From Bryobacteraceae bacterium (GTDB lineage Bacteria; Acidobacteriota; Terriglobia; Bryobacterales; Bryobacteraceae): 11,883 bases of DNA. A model generated the notes under the pieces. The model was not told the origin of the DNA. It did not search any database and saw only the letters and a program-made list of their open reading frames with translations. Below are positions 5,902 to 11,883 of this stretch, in pieces. The stretch spans positions 1-11,883 of the forward strand of contig JADGHK010000039.1 of the NCBI GenBank assembly GCA_019686145.1, read 5' to 3'. Both the position numbers and the translations under genes were made by a program. Each line of letters opens with the position of its first letter. Positions within the stretch are counted from its first letter, which is position 1.

Positions 5902-8900
5902 ATGCGCCCCGAAGCGAATTGGAAAAGTCGATACCTCTCCAGCCGAGGTGTTTCTCTAATGCTCATTCTTTGTACGCTGCCGCTTTGCGCCCAGAATCCT
6001 ACGGGCAATATTGAGGGGCGCGTTGCAGACAGCAAAGGCGAGTCAATTCAGGGAGCCACGGCGTCTGTAAGGAACCTTCAAAACGGACAAGTGCGGCATC
6101 AGCTCACAGAATCCAGTGGGCACTTCCGGTTCTCTTTGCTTCCACCGGGAACGTACGCCTTGACGATCAGCGCTCCCCAGTTTGCAACTTTCAAGCAAGA
6201 GCCCATTGAAATCGTAATCGGGCAAACTGCACGGCTGGATGTGGCGCTGGAACTCGCCACTGTGCAACAGACTATATCTGTTGTCGGCGATGCTCCCGTC
6301 GTAGACACATCGACAAATACGCTTGGCAAGACGGTAAGCTCCCGCGAGATGGTGGACCTTCCGCTGAATGGGCGCAATTTCGCGCAGTTGGGGCTGCTGC
6401 AGAGCGGCGTCGCACCTTTGTCGGCAGGAGTGATGACGCAAGGAGGATCGATGCGGCAAGGACACGCCTACGCCGTAAATGGTCAGCGGCCCGAATCGAA
6501 CAACTATCTGCTCGACGGCGCTCAGAACGTCAATCGTGTAGATTCGGGGTTTGCGCTGAAGATTCCGGCGGATGCGATTGCAGAGTTCCGCATCCTGACG
6601 CACACGGCTCCCGCCGAGTATGGAGGGTTTAGCGGCTCGACCACAAGCATAGTCACAAAGTCGGGCACCAATGAATTCCATGGGGCGCTGTACCATTTCC
6701 TTCGCAATGATGCGCTGGACGCCCGGAATTTCTTCTCCACGCGAGTGGAACCGCTGAAGCAGAATCAGTTTGGAGGCACTCTTGGCGGCCCGGTCAAACG
6801 CAATAAGGCATTCTTCTTTGCGTATTACGAGGGTTATCGCAATCGCCAGGGGATCACACAGTCGGCGTCCGTGCCCACGGCAGCTCAACGGGCCGGCGAC
6901 TTTTCTGGCCTGACAGCGCCGCTTCGCGATTTTTCGCAAGGAGGCGAGCCGGTTCCCGGCGGACAGATTCCGCCGAGCCGCTTCAACCCCGTTGCGGTTT
7001 CCATCCTCAACCGCTTCTACCCCTTGGGCAACACGTCTCCTTCCGTTTACACCGCTACTGAAGTCGGCAGGTTCGATTCCGATCAGGGCGGAGGCAGACT
7101 CGACTGGAACTATTCCGACACGAGCCAGACATTCCTCCGGTACACATACTCCGGCGGCGTGAACGTCAATCCTTTCTCCATTCGTGGATCTGCACTTCCT
7201 GGCTTTCCGGTGAGAGATGACATCCTGGGCCAGTCGGCTGTGCTGTCGAATGCGTACATAGTCTCGCCGACGTTGAGCAATTCAGTGCGGCTTGGATTTC
7301 TCAGGTTTAATTTCAATTTCGATCAGCGAATCGGCCAGCCCACTCCGATGGATCTCGGACTTGGGTACGAATCGTCCGCGCGGGAAGGCGCAGGAACGCC
7401 CTTTTTCAACCTAAGCGGCTATTCACCGGTTGGGGGAGCGATCACCGGACCTCGTCATTCATTCCAGAACACGTACGAGATCGAGGATACGGTCTCCTGG
7501 TTTTACAAACGCCACTCTCTGAAGTTCGGCGCGAGCTATCGCAAGCTGCAAATCAACGCGACGTACGTGATCGCGCCCAACGCATTCTATGTTTACTCCA
7601 GCACGTTCCCGACAAGCGATGCATTTGCCAATTTTCTGCTGGGAAGACCTGTGACTTTCTATCAAGGCATCGGCGACTTTCATCGCGGACTGCGTAACTG
7701 GGGAACAGCGGCTTTCGCGCAGGACGAATGGCGCGTCAGCAGCCGCTTTACGTTGAACCTGGGCCTGCGCTGGGAGATCATCAACCCCAATACCGAGGTC
7801 CGCAACCGGCTGACGGCGTTCGTTCCAGGGCAGCAATCGCAGGTGTATCCGGATGCTCCGAGAGGAATCCTCGTGCCCGGCGATCCCGGGATTCATGAGG
7901 GTATCGCAGCAACGGAGTACAAGGCGTTGATGCCTCGTGTCGGCTTTGCCTTCGATCCTTCCGGCGCAGGCAAATGGTCCATTCGCGGCGCATACGGCAT
8001 TTTCTACGATCCATTTTCCAATGGAGCGAACTTGGCCACCCAGGCGCCGATCAGTTCCGTTCCGTGGGGCCAATTCTTCCAGATCACTGGGACAAACGTG
8101 CCATTCGTTAACCCGTATGCCAACATTCCGAAACCTCCGCGTGAGACCTTTCTATCCCCGACGGTCGCCGTTGTGCTGGACCATACGGCAAGACCTCCGT
8201 ATGCGCAGGACTGGAACTTTTCGATCCAGCGCTCGTTGTTTAAAGACTATTTGCTCGAAGTGAGATATGCGGGGACAAAAGGCACGCACCTTCCGAGGAA
8301 CGTGGATGCCAACCCCGCTGTGTATGGACCTGGAGCCACCGCGGCGAACGCAGATCGAAGGCGGATTTACGCAGGTTGCCCTGCGACACCGGATCCCTGC
8401 CGGCTGGCAACGGTCGCCATGCTGAAGTACATCACCAACTCGTCGTACAACGCCGGGCAAATCAGTCTCTCTCGTCGGTACGCCGCGGGATTTGGGTTCA
8501 ATGTCAGCTACTGGTTCTCGAAGTCACTCGACTACTTGTCTTCCGCCACCCTGGCCGGTGCGTCATCACAGACTCTTGCAGGCGAGAACGATCTTGCCCA
8601 GAACCCCTTTAATCTGGCAGCCGAGCGCGGCCCGTCGCTGTTCGACGCTACGCACCGGTTCGTCGGCAGCGGGAGCTGGCAGTTGTCTTTTGCAAAGCGG
8701 AGCCGGGGACTCACGGCGGTCCTCTTGCGCGGATGGCAGTTGAACACGATCGTCACGGTGAATTCGGGGACACCGTTTACCGTCTTCGACAGCGCGAATG
8801 TTGCTCTCCAGCCGACAGCCCCGCCAATCACCGGCTACTTCGCGAGCCGCCCTGACGCTGTTGCAAACGCGGAACGGGGTCCTCGCACGCTGAATCAGTG

Positions 8901-9195
8901 GGTGCCACGATCCGCGTTCCGGCGTCTCGATCCTGTCACCGAAGCCGGTAACTTCGGGAATTTGGGCCGTAACACGGAACGAGGTCCCGCTTTTGCAAAC
9001 ATCGACGTTTCGATGCTGAAGGATTTTATCATCTCCGAACGGACGCGGCTCCAGTTCAGAGCGGAGAGCTTCAACGTGGCGAACCACGCGAATTTTGGTT
9101 TGCCGGTCGCGGATATCGCTTCTCCGAACTTTGGCCGGATCGTGCATGCCGGCCGGCCTCGTCTGATGCAGTTTGCGTTGAAGCTGTTGTTCTAA
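5902..9195 (+). CDS. TonB-dependent receptor, Oar-like, with carboxypeptidase-regulatory-like domain
   Basis: A 1097-residue outer-membrane protein of the type greatly expanded in Acidobacteriota. Residues 1-31 form a signal peptide (basic n-region KSRYLSSRG, core VSLMLILCTLPLCA, likely cleavage before Gln). A carboxypeptidase-regulatory-like beta-sandwich spans about 34-115 (GNIEGRVADSKGESIQGATA, then GHFRFSLLPPGTYALTIS). The plug follows with VSSREMVDLPLNGRNFAQLG, NNYLLDGAQNVNRVDSG and the hallmark VTKSGTNEFHGALYHFLRND (near 250-270). The rest is a beta-barrel ending LMQFALKLLF, with the C-terminal Phe used for barrel assembly. It should import a bulky substrate, perhaps an oligosaccharide. 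An alternative ATG at 5959 has a good GAGGTG site 8 nt upstream but would leave a signal peptide with no basic n-region, so 5902 is preferred. The divergent MFS carrier may handle the same substrate. Confidence 0.93.
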   Translation: MRPEANWKSRYLSSRGVSLMLILCTLPLCAQNPTGNIEGRVADSKGESIQGATASVRNLQNGQVRHQLTESSGHFRFSLLPPGTYALTISAPQFATFKQEPIEIVIGQTARLDVALELATVQQTISVVGDAPVVDTSTNTLGKTVSSREMVDLPLNGRNFAQLGLLQSGVAPLSAGVMTQGGSMRQGHAYAVNGQRPESNNYLLDGAQNVNRVDSGFALKIPADAIAEFRILTHTAPAEYGGFSGSTTSIVTKSGTNEFHGALYHFLRNDALDARNFFSTRVEPLKQNQFGGTLGGPVKRNKAFFFAYYEGYRNRQGITQSASVPTAAQRAGDFSGLTAPLRDFSQGGEPVPGGQIPPSRFNPVAVSILNRFYPLGNTSPSVYTATEVGRFDSDQGGGRLDWNYSDTSQTFLRYTYSGGVNVNPFSIRGSALPGFPVRDDILGQSAVLSNAYIVSPTLSNSVRLGFLRFNFNFDQRIGQPTPMDLGLGYESSAREGAGTPFFNLSGYSPVGGAITGPRHSFQNTYEIEDTVSWFYKRHSLKFGASYRKLQINATYVIAPNAFYVYSSTFPTSDAFANFLLGRPVTFYQGIGDFHRGLRNWGTAAFAQDEWRVSSRFTLNLGLRWEIINPNTEVRNRLTAFVPGQQSQVYPDAPRGILVPGDPGIHEGIAATEYKALMPRVGFAFDPSGAGKWSIRGAYGIFYDPFSNGANLATQAPISSVPWGQFFQITGTNVPFVNPYANIPKPPRETFLSPTVAVVLDHTARPPYAQDWNFSIQRSLFKDYLLEVRYAGTKGTHLPRNVDANPAVYGPGATAANADRRRIYAGCPATPDPCRLATVAMLKYITNSSYNAGQISLSRRYAAGFGFNVSYWFSKSLDYLSSATLAGASSQTLAGENDLAQNPFNLAAERGPSLFDATHRFVGSGSWQLSFAKRSRGLTAVLLRGWQLNTIVTVNSGTPFTVFDSANVALQPTAPPITGYFASRPDAVANAERGPRTLNQWVPRSAFRRLDPVTEAGNFGNLGRNTERGPAFANIDVSMLKDFIISERTRLQFRAESFNVANHANFGLPVADIASPNFGRIVHAGRPRLMQFALKLLF

Positions 9196-9265
9196 TACTC
9201 GAGGGCGGCGATACGAGGGGCCGTGCATGTCGGGCCTGCGGCCGCCGCCAGAGGAGGCCAAGACG

Positions 9266-9838
9266 ATGCCACACGTTGACCTGCCAGATTTACCCGGCAT
9301 TCGGGCACTCTTTGTTGCCTATCCTGAGACGGGGAGAGTTCTCTCTGAACTCGCACAGGTTCTCCTGCATGAGCCCCGAGCCTTGTCGAGAGCGGATCGC
9401 GAACTGATCGCGACTCATGTGTCGTATCTGAATGATTGCTTGTACTGCCAGTCGTCGCATCAGGCGATCGCGACGCACCATCTCGACGGCGACGCGGCAC
9501 TGGCGGAAAGGGTGAAGGTCGACCCTGAGAATGCCCCTATTCCGGAGAAACTGAAGGCCTTGATTGCAATTGCCGCACAGGTACAACGGGGCGGAAAACA
9601 CGTGCGTCCAGAACACGTGCTCCGCGCCAGGAATGCCGGCGCTAGCGATCAGGAGATCCATGACGCAGTGCTGATCGCGGCGGTGTTCTGCATGTATAAC
9701 CGGTACGTGGACGGATTGGCGACAATGGCGCCATCCGATCCCAACGGGTATCTTGAACGGGCCGAACCGGTGGCGAAGCATGGTTACGTCTGGAACTTGC
9801 AGCGTGTGTTGGGTTCTGCCGCCTCCGGAAAGGAATAG
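9266..9838 (+). CDS. AhpD-like carboxymuconolactone decarboxylase family protein (peroxidase-related)
   Basis: A 190-residue cytoplasmic protein of the group often annotated as uncharacterised peroxidase-related enzymes. It carries the complete AhpD proton-relay arrangement: Glu46, then Cys58-x2-Cys61 and His65 (DRELIATHVSYLNDCLYCQS then SH). The spacing is the same as Glu118, Cys130, Cys133 and His137 of AhpD. The two cysteines probably form a redox disulfide that reduces peroxides. Helical segments continue through VLIAAVFCMYNRYVDGLA. I chose the ATG at 9266 because AGGAGG (9252-9257) lies 8 nt upstream; an in-frame ATG at 9227 would add 13 residues without such a site. It follows the receptor gene by 70 nt on the same strand and precedes the broken DUF2156 gene. 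No reductase partner is visible, so the in vivo role is open. Confidence 0.9.
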   Translation: MPHVDLPDLPGIRALFVAYPETGRVLSELAQVLLHEPRALSRADRELIATHVSYLNDCLYCQSSHQAIATHHLDGDAALAERVKVDPENAPIPEKLKALIAIAAQVQRGGKHVRPEHVLRARNAGASDQEIHDAVLIAAVFCMYNRYVDGLATMAPSDPNGYLERAEPVAKHGYVWNLQRVLGSAASGKE

Positions 9839-9953
9839 CGGCAGCACCCCGGTGTGACCGCATTCGGCGGGCTTTCACGGTCCGCGTGCGAGAGACCGGC
9901 AATCGGGCCGCTCCGCGCCGGATGCCACCTCCGGACGCGAAAATGCCATACTG

Positions 9954-9968
9954 TATCGCATTGCGATA
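9954..9968. promoter_or_regulatory. 15-nt perfect palindrome touching the DUF2156 start codon
   Basis: TATCGCA-T-TGCGATA is a perfect 7-bp inverted repeat around one base. Its last base is the A of the presumed ATG. The start has no Shine-Dalgarno, so this could be an operator, or part of a leaderless start with CATACT just upstream (9947-9952). No regulator gene sits next to it. Confidence 0.4.
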
Positions 9969-11063
9969 TGAGCGGAACGGAGCCGTTCTCCCCGTCCGTC
10001 GAACTCGCCCGCGAGCTTGTCATTCGCCACGGTTGGAACGCTACTTCCTATCAGATCCTCAACCCCGGCATCGAGCACTGGTTCTCCCCGCGGCATCAGG
10101 CGGTGGTTGGATACACGCGTCGTGCCGATATGCTGTTGGTGGCTGGAGCGCCTGTGTGCGCAGGGGAGGCGCTCCCGGCTGTGTGCGATGAGTTCGAAGC
10201 CTTCGCGCGCCAGCAAGGACGCCGGGTTTGTTACGTATGCGCGGAAGAGCGGCTCCGCGCGCTATTCGCCCGGTCCTCTCATCATGCGACAGTGGCCTTG
10301 GGAGCTCAGCCAGCCTGGAATCCTCTCAACTGGTCAGAGGTAGTTCGAAACCGGCCTTCTCTCAGGGCGCAACTGCACCGAGCGGCGAATAAAGGACTCG
10401 TCGTGGAGGCCGTTAGCCCAGCACGAGCAGCAGCGGACCCGGGATTGCGGCGAATCCTGCTAGAGTGGGTCGCCGGGAGGCCCCTTCCCCCACTGCATTT
10501 CCTCGTGGAACCCAATGTCTTGGACGGCGTACTGACGGATCGCCTGATCCTGACTGCGCGGCGGCACGGGGTACAGGTTGCATTCCTCGTTGCGTCCCCG
10601 GCGAGGGCGAGAGCAGGATACCTCATTGAACTCCTCGCGCGCTCTTCCAGCGCTCCAAATGGCCTCAGCGAACTGCTGATCCATACCGCGATGCGCCTGC
10701 TCGCGGCCGAGGGCTGCCGGTATGTAACGCTCGGACTCGTAGCCCTGGCGCATGCGGCGGACGAAGCAATCCGGAGGAACCCGCGATGGCTGCGGACTCT
10801 GATGTACTATGCGCGCGCATGCAAACCGGTTCTACAGCTTTTGGGAGTTGGAGCAGTTCCGGGTGAAAATGTCGCCGGAGCGGTGGGATACGATATACGC
10901 CATCTCCAACGAACCGCAATTCTCTCCCCGGACCTTGTACGCCGTGGGAGGAGCCTTTTCCGGCATTCCTCCCTGGGTCGCGATTACGCTCGGGCTCGCG
11001 AAAGCAGCCCGCCAGGAATTCCGAAGGGTCTTTAAGCGGCGGTCTGCGGGAAACGGCATATGA
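9968..11063 (+). pseudogene. DUF2156 (MprF C-terminal-like) protein, frameshifted
   Basis: The protein resembles the soluble acyltransferase-fold domain of phosphatidylglycerol lysyltransferases, which move an aminoacyl group from tRNA to a lipid. Relevant stretches are EHWFSPRHQAVVGYTRRADM, RNRPSLRAQLHRAANKGLVV and EGCRYVTLGLVALA. The reading frame from 9968 continues to a stop at 11033-11035, but after about 10816 it is nonsense. The family-like C-terminus lies in the next frame from 10818 to 11063 (HANRFYSFWELEQFRVKMSP, then ERWDTIYAISNEPQFSPRTL). The switch falls in GCGCGCGC at 10811-10818. One more GC unit would give YYARAHANRFYSF and an unbroken 365-residue protein. A frame-2 start at 9854 (GTG) is possible but adds 38 residues of poor quality. 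Either the gene is truly broken, or it is phase-variable, or the sequence has an indel. No membrane domain is fused to it. Confidence 0.85.
10811..10818 (+). repeat. GC dinucleotide run at the frameshift point
   Basis: Four consecutive GC units. Five units would keep the DUF2156 gene in frame, so loss of one unit by slipped-strand pairing explains the defect. Confidence 0.75.
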
Positions 11064-11084
11064 GCCGCTGGTCGCCCCGCTCCT

Positions 11085-11883
11085 TTACCGCGCGGGAGGT
11101 TGAGCGTCTTTGAGGATCTTGTCCAGACGCTCGAGCGCGCGGTCGACTTCCTTCTCTGTCAGGATGTAGGGCGGCAGCATGCGGACGACCGTCTCATGCG
11201 TCACGTTGATCAGCAGTCCTTCGTCCTGGGCGGCTGCGACGAGCTGCTTGCAGGGGAAGTCCAGCTCCATACCGATCATGAGCCCGTGCCCTCGAACTTC
11301 CTTAATGAAGGGATATTTTCCCGCCAAGGTTCGCAGGCCGCTGCGGAAGTAGTCGCCCACTCTCCGGATCGAGGGAAGCAGATCGGGCAGGATCTCGCAG
11401 AACTCGAGGGCCACGCGGCAGGCAAGTGCATTGCCGCCGAACGTGGTGCCGTGCATTCCCGGCGCGATCGCGGCTGCCGATTTCTCGTTCATAATGATCG
11501 CGCCGAGCGGCAGACCGCATGAAATCGGCTTGGCGATCGCCAGGACGTCCGGCATCACGGCTGGCTCGGTAAGCTGGTAGGCGAACCACGTTCCCGGACG
11601 GCCCACACCGCTCTGGATCTCGTCGAAGATGAGGAGGGCGTTGTAGCGGTTCGCCAGATCCCGCGCCTTTCGCATGAAAGACTCGCTGACGGGAAGGATC
11701 CCGCCCTCACCCTGGATCGATTCGATCACAATGCCGGCGGTCCGCTCGCTGACGGCCGCCTCCAGGCCTGCCTCATCCTGCCTGGCCACAAATTTGACGC
11801 CCGCGAGCATGGGCTCGAACGGCTCGCGATACTTCGGCTGACCGGTGATCGACAACGCGCCCATCGTACGGCCGTGGAAGGAA
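11085..11883 (-). CDS. argD: Acetylornithine aminotransferase-like class III aminotransferase (5' end outside window)
   Basis: A PLP enzyme expected to convert N-acetylglutamate semialdehyde to N-acetylornithine in arginine synthesis. The frame is open to the window edge (SFHGRTMGALS), and FHGRT is the standard ArgD motif. The partial protein contains VIESIQGEGGILPVSESFM, ALLIFDEIQSGVGRPGTWFA (the Asp contacts the PLP ring nitrogen), the PLP lysine in AIAKPISCGLPLGA (codon 11529-11531), HGTTFGGNALAC and GHGLMIGMEL. The end LLINVTHETVVRMLPPYILT matches ArgD closely. Small departures are Pro for Thr in GRPG and Ser-Cys in the loop after the lysine (ISCG, where ArgD usually has GGG or similar). 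A related class III enzyme, such as one acting on succinylornithine or aminoadipate intermediates, cannot be excluded. It is convergent with the DUF2156 gene, with 21 nt between stops and no clear terminator. Confidence 0.92.
   Translation of the reverse strand, partial: SFHGRTMGALSITGQPKYREPFEPMLAGVKFVARQDEAGLEAAVSERTAGIVIESIQGEGGILPVSESFMRKARDLANRYNALLIFDEIQSGVGRPGTWFAYQLTEPAVMPDVLAIAKPISCGLPLGAIIMNEKSAAAIAPGMHGTTFGGNALACRVALEFCEILPDLLPSIRRVGDYFRSGLRTLAGKYPFIKEVRGHGLMIGMELDFPCKQLVAAAQDEGLLINVTHETVVRMLPPYILTEKEVDRALERLDKILKDAQPPAR

Noticed and set aside
8566..9300. A 244-codon minus-strand open frame opposite the end of the receptor gene, with similar ones at 6043-6939 and 7459-8073.
   Set aside because: All lie antisense to the receptor barrel and show no domain pattern.
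9437..9460. CxxC redox motif of the AhpD-like protein as a possible selenoprotein site.
   Set aside because: Both positions are ordinary cysteine codons (TGC) and there is no in-frame TGA.

Overview
The window looks like a chromosomal segment of a GC-rich acidobacterium, probably a Solibacter/Bryobacter-type member of the Acidobacteriota. This is an inference from gene content, chiefly the very long Oar-like TonB-dependent receptor with a carboxypeptidase-regulatory-like N-terminus. No marker in the window proves it. Most of it is housekeeping chromosome. No prophage, insertion sequence or CRISPR array is visible.

Layout. 1-1860 (+): the 3' end of glyA (serine hydroxymethyltransferase), followed 3 nt later by a GT4 glycosyltransferase. 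1784-2931: a small accessory-looking block. It has a minus-strand XRE-type regulator whose 3' end overlaps the glycosyltransferase, an AT-rich divergent intergenic region with an operator-like palindrome and a candidate promoter, and a plus-strand Cys-rich protein with an HTH-like C-terminal half. 2945-3789: a hairpin/terminator region, then on the minus strand a tRNA-Sec gene (selC) and a site-2-protease-like M50 membrane peptidase. 3911-4459 (+): a good sigma70-type promoter, secG, tRNA-Leu(GAG) and a strong intrinsic terminator. This repeats the secG-leuU order known from E. coli.

4520-9195: a divergent pair made of an MFS transporter of the anion:cation symporter type (-) and the outer-membrane receptor (+). 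Together they could carry a substrate across the outer and then the inner membrane. 9266-11063 (+): an AhpD-like carboxymuconolactone-decarboxylase-family protein, then a DUF2156 (MprF C-terminal-like) gene. The second gene is broken by a frameshift that loss of one GC unit from a GC dinucleotide run would explain exactly. 11085-11883 (-): the 3' part of an acetylornithine aminotransferase-like gene (argD), cut by the window edge.

The points most worth following up are the selenocysteine tRNA, the repeat-associated frameshift in the DUF2156 gene, the MFS gene whose conserved N-terminus continues upstream of any standard start codon, and the XRE/Cys-rich divergent pair with a 15-nt palindrome lying over the regulator's ribosome binding site.
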